DNA of 64,000 nt from Pisolithus tinctorius. Lineage: Eukaryota; Basidiomycota; Agaricomycetes; Boletales; Pisolithaceae. This document shows, piece by piece, positions 1 through 10,957 of this stretch; positions within the stretch are counted from its first letter, which is position 1; the number at the start of each line of letters is the position of its first letter. The notes under the pieces are model-generated. The model searched no databases and was not told where the DNA came from. It saw only the letters and a list, made by a program, of their open reading frames with translations. The stretch lies in the NCBI GenBank assembly GCA_024663395.1, contig JANFAH010000001.1, positions 2,418,001 to 2,482,000 on the forward strand, written 5' to 3'. A program made the position numbers and the translations under genes.

Positions 1-65
1 ACACCTCTAGCACTCTGCATGTGATTCAACTCACATCACATGACCAGCAATGCCACCCCTGTTTG

Positions 66-1171
66 CATGCTGGGCATATGTGGCTGTGCTAAAATGTGAA
101 TTGTGTCCCCACTCATTCAATTCTTGACATATGGCCCTGAAGTTGTGTGTAGAATAGGCTGCCATGTTGCTACACCTTAGCAAAGTCACAAGTCTTCTTG
201 TCCAGTGGTTGCTGAGATACATATAATTGAAATGGCAATGCCAACAAAACATCACACCATTCATCTCACACATCCTTTATGCCACATCTGACACTCCAGA
301 AGGGTTGGACACATGCATATCAGTTCATAGACAAAGTTTGGTGTCACCCCATTCAGATTTGGGAGAGCAAGACCCAAAATAAAGATTCAAGAGTGTGGAA
401 AGATGTGAAAAAGTCCCAAAAATAACATATGGAGACTTTGAAAATGTATTAAAAATGTGGATTTGCACACATCACAGTGGCCCAGCTGACTCCAGACTTT
501 GGGTGAGGAATGCAGCAAGATGGCCTACCATGTTGGCATCATGTGCCTGGTGAGATATTCACTTAAAAGTGTCAAAATTGTGAAATGTGTGCAATTGTGT
601 AGTGGTGTTGACCTTGCGCTGGCATAAATCTCAGTGAGTCAGGTGTACCATTTTGCATTTTTGACCATTTGAGGTGAGGACCACATCAGGCACTTGTTGC
701 CAATATCATCCACCATGTCCCAATATCCCTCGCCCAAATTCTGGTAGTGGTAGCCCCACTGTGGGATGTGCTGTGCTATGTTTTTGATATGTTTTCAAAG
801 TCTCCACTACTTTATTGTCTCTTTTTGAGGCTTTCCCATGCTTCTGGGATCAGTATTTGGCTTGCTGTTCACTCAATTCTAAATGAATAAACTTGAAACT
901 TTGGAAATGCATTGATGAAATCATCTTCAACCCTTCTGGAGTGTCAGATGTGGCATGAAGGATGTGTGAGATGAATGGTGTGATGTTTTGTTGGCATTGC
1001 CATTTCAATTATATGTATCTCAGCAACCACTGGACAAGAAGACTTGTGCCTTTGATAACATGTAGCAACATGGTAGCCTATTCCACACACAGAAATTCAG
1101 ATTCATATGTCAAGAATTGAATGAGTGGGGACACAATTTGCATCTTAGCACAGCCACATATGCCCAGCATG
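66..1171. repeat. Degenerate large inverted repeat
   Basis: Bases about 66-313 reappear as the reverse complement at about 928-1171, with scattered substitutions. A shorter match inside (around 430 against 800) suggests one old palindrome of about 1.1 kb centred near 618. The sequence is AT-rich and nearly free of CpG. Open frames on the arms are short and look accidental. I see no transposase, so this may be a foldback or MITE-like element; its class is not known. Confidence 0.6.
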
Positions 1172-1328
1172 TCATGACCATGTGTTCAGTCTAAGTTTCA
1201 GCTCACTCTGCACCCTACTCTGCCAGTTGTTCACTCACTCTGCACCAACTACACCTGCCCTCTGTCATTTACAAGCCTTCTCTGCCCTGACTACTATCAG
1301 ACTTGGTACCAGCCTACCATTGGACTGT

Positions 1329-2161
1329 TGTGAGTCAAAGTGCAGTTCAGTGGTGTAAACCAACCAAAACCAACACAAAATACAAAGAAGGTGAGTGGTG
1401 GTGTGCCTATGTGGTACCTAGATGGTTGAAGGCCTTATTTGGGTGGGTTTTGTGAGTTACAACACTCAAAGAAGAGTGCTGAGGGTTGGGGGCACTACTG
1501 ATGAAGGGGGAGCAAGAATGTGAGAGATTGTGATGGGGTAGGCTGCTGTCAGCCTACAGAAGGATGGATGATGACTTAATTCAATGTTCTGAGCTGTACT
1601 GAGCTCAGGGAGGACTTGGAGCAAAGCTGATTGATGATAGGTGATGATAAGTGAAGTAGATGATAGTTAGACCCTTAATAAAGTCTCAAATATCAAAGCT
1701 GATGAATGAATTACTTAGAGACAATGAAATGCAAGCAAGAGGGGCTCTCTGATGTCTTTTTTTCTTCAGCTATCTAAGTACAGCCATATCAGAGGAATTA
1801 GTGAAATGAATGTCTGTTGGAGGGAGTGCTGTAGAAATGTGTGGAGTGCACAGATCCTTCCCAATTTTGGAAGGTAGGATCATGTGGCTGAGCACTATAA
1901 GTGAGTGTGGGAATGGTGTCAGTATCTGCAGAAATGGTAGAGATACATCAGAAACTGGAATGCCATACATGGGCACTTAAGAATTTTTATTGGTGCTTAA
2001 CTTGCTTCCTTCTTTTTTCTTTGGAATTGACAACTCATCCTTGTGTGATGGATGACTGCCAACATTCCTGGCTGTCTTTCTTCACATTAGGGCTCTGGTC
2101 TTCATCTCCATTCATCAGCATTGTCCACGTCCATGTCACCAAACACCTTTAGTATGTGACA
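1329..2161 (-). repeat. LTR-like repeat family A, copy 1 (internally deleted)
   Basis: Shares its left end (TGTGAGTCA..., a 'gttcagtggtgtaaacc' block and an AATAAAG-type signal on the minus strand) with copy 2 at 9514. Its right end (...GGTGTGTGACA or a close variant) is shared with all other copies. The ends are TG...CA, as in LTRs. Relative to copies 2 and 3, a central block is missing: the sequence jumps from the 'gatatggc' block (about 1790) straight to the 'tgtacttagatagctg' block. No target duplication is visible, so it may be a fragment. Confidence 0.6.
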
Positions 2162-2514
2162 CCATGTGGACTGCTTTCCAAGGGGTCATGTGACCCTTAC
2201 TGGTCCAGCCTTTGGACTTCTCCTTGACAGCATGCAGTCAAGTACTCCACAGCATGCTGTAGGGAATGTAATTTCCCTTCCAGGGGAATTGGTTTATTTT
2301 GCTTGTTTTACTTGGTTTTCATTCTAGATACTTTTGCTATGAGTTGTACCTAGATTTCGCATTTTTGGTTGCTTAGCTGGCAGTAGTTCTACTTGTGCAC
2401 AGTTATTTCCTTAATAACAACAGACAAGTTACCCCAAGACAAGAAGAGAGTTCAAGTTGAGCCATAGACTGCTATAGAAGTCCCCAGACATCCCATCCTT
2501 CCTTTGCTCAGGCT
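2162..2514. other. Unassigned CpG-poor spacer
   Basis: About 350 bases between family A copy 1 and the left arm of the palindrome. The sequence is not repeated on the far side of the right arm, so it marks the breakpoint of the inverted duplication. No credible ORF, promoter or repeat is recognised here. Confidence 0.5.
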
Positions 2515-2633
2515 ATCCTCCACCATGTATATTAACCCAGGGGACTTTGCTGTTACCCCCCTGGAGAGTCAATCACTAGTAACTTCTCAGAATTACTACC
2601 TACCTCTTTACTCCCAAAGCCTATCTAACTATC

Positions 2634-4140
2634 ATGGATATTAACCCCAAGGTGGGAATTTCTGATTGCTCTGCTCTGCATTGGCTCACCATTTCCACCT
2701 CTAATGTTACCTTGTGCCAGTGGTATGCCAAGGCTATTGATCAACACATGAAATTACCTCCAGAAATCAAAAGGTGTGTTTCATTATCATTAATCTATGC
2801 TACCCTTACCTTTATCCATACAGAGCCTTTGATGACTTAACCCCAGAAGATCATAAAACAGCAACTTCTCTTTTATTTGAAGGAGAGTTTTCTGACTGTG
2901 AAGAGCCTGAGGGCAGCCAACCCAGGTAAGCTTACTGTTTCTTCTCATGTTCTCACATTGGAACATCTCACCAAAACACTCTACAGGAAGAAGAGGGTGT
3001 AAGTTCCACCATTGGTAAAGTATATAAGCAGATTGTATTAACCTGTTACAGGAGGAATCCAGGCCCAGAGGAAAAGAAAAAAAAGAATGAAAAGAGCATC
3101 CTCAGAGGAATAACCAACAAAAGTTTGGATTGTCAGGTTAACAAAAGTAAGCCCTTTTCAATTCCAAATAAATGTTGCTGAGTTTATGTTATATAGTCAC
3201 TTTCCCAGCATTCAGCTTTGAGGATGAGGCTAAGGGCAATTATAAGCACCCTGACCAACAACTGTCCCAAACCTGGGCAGATGATATTCCTTGCTCTGCT
3301 GTGAGCAGTGATGGTCATTCAGTGCTTCACTACTTTCCAAAGTTGATTCCCTTGAGCTTTCAGTATGTCCAAGTTCTTTATTCTGATTCTAATTCTAATT
3401 CTTTTGATAGAAATCATATTATAACTTCATAAAAGAATACTCCACAGTAGCCAAACCATCCAAGGTTTCTGCTACAGGTTCTGCTGCCAAAGGGCAGTAC
3501 ATTGTGAGGGATGACCAAACTGCAGGGATGCTTTGCTTGTCCAGATATTGGCATGCACTTGGACAATCCAAAGACAATGTATGTACTGATTACTTCCCCT
3601 TGTTATCATATTCTCATACTTTCTTAGCCTTATCCAGTCCCTGCCAGAGATATTATTAGGAGTGGAGCAAGACACAATTGGTTCCTTCACTATCTCCAGG
3701 TCACTCAACTCTTGTCCAGGAGTATCAATCAGGTGCTCCATGCCATTGATCCAGGCTTCTATGAAAAGATTACCCACCTCAGGGAAGTAGTGGAAGAAAA
3801 GTTCCCTGCAGTGAAGGCATTCAACAGGGATGATCCTCTTCTTTTTGAAGGGAGAGAGATTTTTTTAAATTGGAAGTCTGGTCCTCATGTGGACAGGCAG
3901 GACCCCCAGATGGGGTGGGTGGCCCTCATGGCTTTAGGGGAATTTACTGGTGGTAATCTTCACTGCCCACAACTGGGTTTGGATGTGGGGCTGGAACCTG
4001 GTGATGTCATATTTTTGAGGGGAAGGATAGTCAGACACCAGATCAAAGACTGGGATGAAGAACAAAGGATTTTAATTGCTCATTTCACTCATACATGCCT
4101 GTGGGAAGCAGCTGGCCTAGAAAAACAGGTCTCTATTTAG
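2634..4140 (+). CDS. TET/JBP-like 2OG-Fe(II) dioxygenase (left palindrome arm)
   Basis: The C-terminal exon (about 3628-4140) has the 2-oxoglutarate/Fe(II) dioxygenase core: a GPHVD motif giving the HxD iron ligands, a GEFTGGNLHCP block, an LEPGDVIFLRG strand, then the second histidine in IVRHQI and the arginine in EQRILIAHF. This arrangement matches the fungal TET/JBP family, whose members oxidise 5-methylcytosine and which in agaricomycetes are expanded and linked to KDZ transposons. An uninterrupted frame of about 373 aa can be threaded through exons 2634-2773, 2824-2925, 2987-2998, 3052-3146, 3209-3300, 3411-3578 and 3628-4140, with GT-AG introns of about 48-62 bp and one of 110 bp; the 3301-3410 intron is the least certain. 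The N-terminal part has a basic nuclear-localisation-like run (KKRVRNPG..EKKKK). Substrate is inferred, not shown. Confidence 0.65.
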
Positions 4141-4562
4141 CTAATTACATGTGTTGCAACTATGCCACCATTATTCCACATATCTCATCTTGAAGACTGA
4201 ACACAACCACAAGTCCCACAGCTATGATGATGGAAAAGGTACCATTTGGAAGCTCTTGAATAGTAGCACTGGGCTCCCAAAAAGCAACAGGGGTTTCTGA
4301 TGGTGTATCATACATTGCACTCACTGCTACTGTTGCAGAGGTATGCCCCATTTTATCATTAGTGACACTTGAGGATGACTCTTTGAATATCTTGCCAATT
4401 TCTTGACTGGATCTCTTGCTTTTTGGGAGCCCAGTGCTACTATTCAAGAGCTTCCAAATGGTACCTTTTCCATCATCATAGCTGTGGGACTTGTGGTTGT
4501 GTTCAGTCTTCAAGATGAGATATGTGGAATAATGGTGGCATAGTTGCAACACATGTAATTAG

Positions 4563-6069
4563 CTAAATAGAGACCTGTTTTTCTAGGCCAGCTGCTTCCC
4601 ACAGGCATGTATGAGTGAAATGAGCAATTAAAATCCTTTGTTCTTCATCCCAGTCTTTGATCTGGTGTCTGACTATCCTTCCCCTCAAAAATATGACATC
4701 ACCAGGTTCCAGCCCCACATCCAAACCCAGTTGTGGGCAGTGAAGATTACCACCAGTAAATTCCCCTAAAGCCATGAGGGCCACCCACCCCATCTGGGGG
4801 TCCTGCCTGTCCACATGAGGACCAGACTTCCAATTTAAAAAAATCTCTCTCCCTTCAAAAAGAAGAGGATCATCCCTGTTGAATGCCTTCACTGCAGGGA
4901 ACTTTTCTTCCACTACTTCCCTGAGGTGGGTAATCTTTTCATAGAAGCCTGGATCAATGGCATGGAGCACCTGATTGATACTCCTGGACAAGAGTTGAGT
5001 GACCTGGAGATAGTGAAGGAACCAATTGTGTCTTGCTCCACTCCTAATAATATCTCTGGCAGGGACTGGATAAGGCTAAGAAAGTATGAGAATATGATAA
5101 CAAGGGGAAGTAATCAGTACATACATTGTCTTTGGATTGTCCAAGTGCATGCCAATATCTGGACAAGCAAAGCATCCCTGCAGTTTGGTCATCCCTCACA
5201 ATGTACTGCCCTTTGGCAGCAGAACCTGTAGCAGAAACCTTGGATGGTTTGGCTACTGTGGAGTATTCTTTTATGAAGTTATAATATGATTTCTATCAAA
5301 AGAATTAGAATTAGAATCAGAATAAAGAACTTGGACATACTGAAAGCTCAAGGGAATCAACTTTGGAAAGTAGTGAAGCACTGAATGACCATCACTGCTC
5401 ACAGCAGAGCAAGGAATATCATCTGCCCAGGTTTGGGACAGTTGTTGGTCAGGGTGCTTATAATTGCCCTTAGCCTCATCCTCAAAGCTGAATGCTGGGA
5501 AAGTGACTATATAACATAAACTCAGCAACATTTATTTGGAATTGAAAAGGGCTTACTTTTGTTAACCTGACAATCCAAACTTTTGTTGGTTATTCCTCTG
5601 AGGATGCTCTTTTCATTCTTTTTTTTCTTTTCCTCTGGGCCTGGATTCCTCCTGTAACAGGTTAATACAATCTGCTTATATACTTTACCAATGGTGGAAC
5701 TTACACCCTCTTCTTCCTGTAGAGTGTTTTGGTGAGATGTTCCAATGTGAGAACATGAGAAGAAACAGTAAGCTTACCTGGGTTGGCTGCCCTCAGGCTC
5801 TTCACAGTCAGAAAACTCTCCTTCAAATAAAAGAGAAGTTGCTGTTTTATGATCTTCTGGGGTTAAGTCATCAAAGGCTCTGTATGGATAAAGGTAAGGG
5901 TAGCATAGATTAATGATAATGAAACACACCTTTTGATTTCTGGAGGTAATTTCATGTGTTGATCAATAGCCTTGGCATACCACTGGCACAAGGTAACATT
6001 AGAGGTGGAAATGGTGAGCCAATGCAGAGCAGAGCAATCAGAAATTCCCACCTTGGGGTTAATATCCAT
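4563..6069 (-). CDS. TET/JBP-like 2OG-Fe(II) dioxygenase (right palindrome arm)
   Basis: Exact mirror copy of the gene at 2634-4140, with the same exon and intron sequences and the same HxD...H...R dioxygenase residues, read on the minus strand. The two genes converge tail-to-tail on the 128 bp loop, with about 420 bp between the stop codons. Only about 119 bp upstream of the assumed start codon lies inside the arm, so the two copies have different upstream DNA beyond 6188 and 2515, and may differ in expression. Read-through of either gene would make a long hairpin RNA. Confidence 0.65.
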
Positions 6070-6188
6070 GATAGTTAGATAGGCTTTGGGAGTAAAGAGG
6101 TAGGTAGTAATTCTGAGAAGTTACTAGTGATTGACTCTCCAGGGGGGTAACAGCAAAGTCCCCTGGGTTAATATACATGGTGGAGGTG

Positions 6189-6510
6189 CACAGACCAGGT
6201 GTCAACTCCACTTGTCCTACCTACTAAATTGGGAACAACAGGAAATAGGCAACTGCCTAAAAGAGATGTTTCTGTTATTGACAACATTTTTTCTCAAACT
6301 GCATCATCAGACAAATACCCCACCAGGTCACTGACCCTGTACTCAAGATCCAGACAATCTGCTGTGATTTTATAACCCCCACAAAATACATTTTATTCAA
6401 GAATTCATCAAGTACAGACATGCACATTCAGTCACATGACCACTCTGCATGTCAGCACTGCACACACAGAAGTACTACACACTGACTAGACTCACATTAT
6501 ATGTCAACTA
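6189..6510. other. Unassigned CpG-poor spacer
   Basis: About 320 bases between the right palindrome arm and the Tc1 element, ending in the TA target dinucleotide at 6509-6510. A short accidental frame overlaps 6131-6334. No gene or repeat recognised. Confidence 0.5.
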
Positions 6511-6740
6511 CAGTGGCTCAAAAAACTGTCCACATGTTTGCATGTTTTACACTAGTTATGACTAAATGCAATAACCCCTAACCCTAGCCCTAAACCATGA
6601 GTTTATGAAATAAAGTACTTACTCTTGGCTTTCTATGTGTCCAAGAATTAAGTGATTTGGATAGGAATTGATAGAATAGCAACCATTTGAATATGTCATG
6701 TCATGCAGACAGTTTTTTGACTTTATAAAAATCCAACTAT

Positions 6741-8570
6741 CTAGTACTTGGTATGAGCTCCTTTGGCCTTGATAACTGCTTCAACCCTTCTAGGCATGCT
6801 TTCTATCCATTTTTGACACTCTTCCACAGAAATCTTCCCCCACTCCACTACTACCCTTTCCCATAATTGATGAACTCCTGTAGGAGCACTCTCATAACCT
6901 GTGTCATGACCATGACACCAGCATAAGCCCCTAACACCTACTCTGCCCTCTTCCGACATGTTCCCACGCTTCTCCGCCCTCCTCCGACGTGTTCCCACGC
7001 TCCTCCGACCCTCCTGACACATCTCCACACCTCTCCGAGTTCCCCTGTCCATGTTCTGACCAACTCCGCTCAACTCCGCCCTAAGGTTGGTCACATGGGC
7101 TGTCGGACTTGCGGCCCTGCATCCTAGATAGGGTTCCACCCTCGTGTCGGTTTTCTCCATTCTTCCGCTTCTTCGGTATTTACCCTCTCTTCCTCATTGT
7201 AGTAGTTTCCTTGTCTCAGTTAAGGTCCCCGTTGTCCCTACTCTCTATCCCTTGTGTCGGAAGGGCTCTAACCCACTATACACTTATTGGTTTACATTCC
7301 GTACTGCACCGCCCTTGACCTACATCGTATATAAGGCCACGTAGTACTCCGATGTAATCAGTACGAATATCGAATAAAGTCCCCACCTTCGACTCCCTCT
7401 CAGTCCCCTCCGGAGTTTTGTCTCCACTTCCTCTGAGTCCGCTCCACCTCTGAAATACGAGGGCTGAGCTCGTGCAAGGGGGCAGCACACTAGCTGAACC
7501 CAACGCCCTCTCATCCGACCTCTGACCTCCGCCTCCGACTCTGACCTCGGCCTCCGAAACTTCCCTTCATACCCCTCCGCTCACTGTTCATCAAATATCT
7601 CGCCACCCAGTGGTCGGATCCGCTTCGGACTTTGACCGCTGTACTCCGCAGCCCAACCCGCTCCAACTCCACCCTAAGAAGGAGCCAGGGGTGTTGTCCG
7701 ACTTTGACAACCTGAGAGAGATCTTTTGAGGTGATTCCAAGTGTGTTCAATTGGGTTGAGGTCTGGAGATTGTGCAGGCCAGTCTAGAAGCTTGATATCC
7801 TGCTCTTTAAACCATTTCTGGGCTCTTCTAGAGGTATGCTTGGGGTCATTATCTTGTTGAAACATAATGTCATCTTCTGGAATTCCAGATTCCTCCATGC
7901 TTTGAAGCAACCCTTCCTGCAAAATGGCCACATACTGTTCAGCATCCATCCTTCCCTCAACCTCACTCAAGACTCCAACACCATTCCACCTTATACATAC
8001 CCAAACCATGAGTGAACCTCCTCCAAACTTGATTGTACCTTTGACCTCTCTGGAAATAAGCCCTTCACCCTTCTTTTTCCACACATACTCTTGTCCATCT
8101 GACCTAATCCTGTTGATTTTGGTCTCATCTGACCATATAACTCTCTTCCAGTCCTCCACAATCCAATGCTGATACTTAAGAGCAAAGGCTAACCTCTTCT
8201 TCTTGTGACCAGTAGAAAGCAATGGCTTTTTCTTCTTCACCACAGCCTTCAATGAGGCTTCTTTGAGGGTATTTCTCACTGTCTGAGAAGAAAGAGGACT
8301 ATCAACAATAGAGTTGATGAAATGAGTGGCTTGAACAGCATTTTTGGCCTTGCCAGTAAGGATTTGCTGGACAATAGCTCTCTTGTTGGTAGAGGAAAGC
8401 TTGGAAGGGCAGCCACCATGAAGCCTAGACCTCTCTGGTTGGATTTCCTGAAGAACCTGGGATACTGTAGACTTCCCTAGACCAGTCTGTGAGGCAATCT
8501 TCCTAGTGGACAGGCCAAGAGAGGCAAGAGAGATGATGTTTTGTCTTTGAGAGGTGGAAATGGACTTCAT
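6741..8570 (-). pseudogene. Tc1-family DD34E transposase, interrupted by LTR insertion
   Basis: The minus-strand frame from 8570 encodes 287 residues with an N-terminal helix-turn-helix pair (MKSISTSQRQNIISLASLG..., STRKIASQTGLGKSTVSQV) and the catalytic triad: D in IWSDETKI, D in FQQDNDPKHTS, and E in SPDLNPIEHTW, with exactly 34 residues between the last two (DD34E). The frame is broken at 7709 by a solo LTR and resumes at 6896 for 51 residues to the stop at 6741, ending GAHTKY. Without the LTR the protein would be about 338 aa, a full-length Tc1 transposase with no internal stops, so the LTR is the only visible inactivating lesion. It cuts and pastes its own element at TA sites. Confidence 0.9.
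6902..7709 (+). mobile_element. Solo LTR, family L, copy 1 (808 bp)
   Basis: Begins TGTCATGACCATGACACC and ends ...GACTTTGACA, giving TG...CA with short inverted ends. It is flanked by an exact 5-bp target duplication, ACCTG (6897-6901 and 7710-7714). A TATATAA box near 7329 and an AATAAAG signal near 7373 fit plus-strand LTR orientation. No internal retroelement sequence adjoins it, so it is a solo LTR left by LTR-LTR recombination. Near 6950-7010 it has a short tandem repeat of about 30 bp (cctccgacgtgttcccac type). It is CpG-rich compared with its surroundings. Confidence 0.9.
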
Positions 8571-8932
8571 GGTGATGATGAGAAAATGAGCAGAGGGTGG
8601 TGGGGTTTATATATGTTGGATCATACTCATTACATAAAGGTAACATAATAGAACCCTTGATGGATGGATGTAACAATATCACAGCATGCCAGGGTCAATA
8701 TATATAATCAAGACTTTAAATCAAAAAACTGTCCACATGACATGTCATTTTCAAAGGGCTGCTATTCTATCAATTCCTATCCAAATCACTTGATTCATGG
8801 ACCAATAGAAAGCCAAGAGTAAGTACCTTATTTCATACACTCATGGTTTAGGGTTAGGGTTAGGGGTTACTGTGTTGAGTCATAACTAATGTAAAACATA
8901 CAAACATGTGGACAGTTATTTGAGCCACTGTA

Positions 8933-9513
8933 TGCAAGTTCACTACAATTGAGGGATGCAATGAATGGGACAAACAAGAATTCATACAGAACTTACAGCA
9001 ACTATGGGTGACAACAACAAAGACAAAATGACAACAACTGGACTTGATGCAGAAGGAGAGTCAGGGGCTGCTACTAGTGGCACTGAAGAAGAGGATGGAG
9101 AGAGAAACAAGGAAGCAGGTGCAAATGAACACAGGATCTCAGCATCACACTGATCCTGTGGAAATTTGCAAACACTGGTTTTGCAATCCTATACACTGCT
9201 GGTTCCAGATTGAGACTGATATCACCCTGTGTATACATAGTATTCCTGGGTATCCCCTGACAACTCTCTTCCATTCACTCCCTGTGCCTTTGATCACATC
9301 AAGGCTGTCAGGTGTGTGAAGGGAGGAGAGTAGAGAAACAATGTTCACTGACACTGAGAGTGGTAGCCAGGGAGTGGAGGTATGACTGAGGACATAATTG
9401 TCAAGTTTTTCCAGTCCTTATTGACCTGATTGAGCAACACTTCAAGTGCCTTCATTGCCTTCTCTGTCTTGTCCAGCAACCACTGAGTCTTAATCCAGAC
9501 TGCCTTAGCCTGG
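8933..9513. other. Unassigned spacer
   Basis: CpG-poor sequence between the Tc1 element and family A copy 2. A short frame at 8965-9153 is rich in acidic and polar residues but has no recognisable domain. If family A is an LTR, the minus-strand sequence just left of 9514 would be the start of its internal region, but I see no convincing primer-binding site. Confidence 0.4.
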
Positions 9514-10957
9514 TGTGAGTCAGAGTGTGGTTCAGTGGTGTAAACCAACCAAAACCAACACAAAAGACAAAGAAAGCAAGTGGTGGGTGGTGTGCCTACA
9601 GAGTACCTAGGTGGTTGAAGACTTTATTTGGGTGGGTTTTGTGAAATACAACACTCAAAGATGAGTGCTGATGGTTGGGGGTGCTCCTGACAAAGAGCAA
9701 GCAGGAATGTGAGAGGATTGCAATGGAGTAGACTGCTGTCAGCCTACAGAAGGATGGATGATGACTTAATTCAATGTCCTAGGCTATTCTGAGCCCAGGA
9801 AGGTCTGGATGCAAAGATAATTGATGATAGGTGTCAATAGGTGAAGTAGATGATAGTTAGACCCTTAATAGTCTCAACTATTGAAGCTGATGAATGAATT
9901 ACTGAGGGACAATGAATTGCAAGCAAGAGGGGCTCTCTGATATCTTTTTTTTTGAATTACTGAGAGATGATGGGATGTGAGTAAGAGGGCTCTTTGATGT
10001 CTTTTTCCTGTCAGTTATCTAAGTACAGTGATTTATATACAGTACAGGGGCTTTGCCTATGGAAAACAAGGTGTAAATGCTTGGTAAGTGATTGGTAACT
10101 GATAAGTAAGGAATGTAAGCAGTGGGTAATTGACTTAGAAAGCATTGGTAAGCATTGGTAAGGATAAATAAGCCAAAAAGTGAAGAATCAGTAAGCAAAG
10201 TCAAAAGATTGGTAAGTATTGGCAATAGGTGAGTCAAGGACAGTCAGAATTTCAAAATATGAGTCAAGCAATGTCAGAAACTGAGTAAGTGCACTGGAAT
10301 CACATTAAGGGGAGGCTGTGCATGTCACATCTCAAAGGGATTGCTTCTAGGCCAAGGTGGGATGACAGAGAGGCAGCACTGATCTGATGCTGATATAGTA
10401 CATCCAAAAGTGGACAGTGCGAGTCAGGTGTCAGTAAGGGGTCAAGCTTTGGGGGTCTGTGGGGTGACAGGAGCATAGGGGATCACAACTTTCCCCCCCA
10501 ACTGTCCTCTCAGTGAAGTGAATAAAAACTTCATGAATGAGACTCTGTTGGAAGAGAGGATGAAGGGGGAGTGTCTTCTGCTGTATCTCATAACAAGAAG
10601 GCAAGATGTGCATCATACTTGCCATGGACATGATCAGGGAGAGTGGAGAACAGTAGATTATACTGTAGCTGTCACAATTTTGGAAGAATGATGGATGAGA
10701 TTGGTATGAAGACATTGCAGGGTGCAGGGAGGAAGGATCCATATGCTTCTTGGACTGGAGAGACTGAAATGACCACATAAGACCTTTCTAACCAAATGAC
10801 AGACCTGAGGCAACCAAAGAATGTCCTCCCAGAGGTCATACTGACAAACAGAATGCACTGTCCAAGCTGGATGGGCTGAGAGGGGGCAGATGAGGATGGG
10901 ATGTACCAGGACACTTCAGGATGGAAGCTAGTAGGAATTCCTGCTAAATATACATAG

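Larger units (their letters stand above)
2515..6188. repeat. Near-perfect 3.67 kb palindrome (1.77 kb arms, 128 bp loop)
   Basis: Arm 2515-4287 is repeated as reverse complement at 4416-6188 around an axis near 4351.5. Every open frame in one arm has an identical mirror (for example 3712-4140 plus and 4563-4991 minus, 2634-2840 and 5863-6069), with no amino-acid difference. The unique loop is about 4288-4415. The flanks diverge abruptly at both ends. Other repeats nearby differ visibly between copies, so arm identity implies a recent inverted duplication, active gene conversion, or an assembly artefact. Confidence 0.85.
6511..8930 (-). mobile_element. Tc1/mariner transposon, split by a solo LTR
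   Basis: Long terminal inverted repeats begin CAGTGGCTCAAAAAACTGTC at 6511 and end with the reverse complement at 8930, flanked by TA on both sides (6509-6510 and 8931-8932), the Tc1/mariner target signature. The repeats run about 210 bases each. An inner copy of the 'tcaaaaaactgtccacatg' site lies at the inner edge of each repeat (near 6710 and 8722), facing the opposite way. Removing the 808 bp LTR and its 5 bp duplication leaves about 1.6 kb, the usual Tc1 size. Confidence 0.9.

Noticed and set aside
3472..3777. 101-aa minus-strand ORF and its mirror at 4926-5231
   Set aside because: Shadow of the TET/JBP-like exons on the opposite strand; it is duplicated only because the palindrome is.
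4160..4552. 130-aa ORF spanning the palindrome centre
   Set aside because: It reads through both arm ends and the loop, so it is partly its own complement and is not a plausible protein.
8844..8868. True telomere or chromosome end
   Set aside because: Only about four imperfect units, present symmetrically in both Tc1 TIRs and flanked by transposon sequence.
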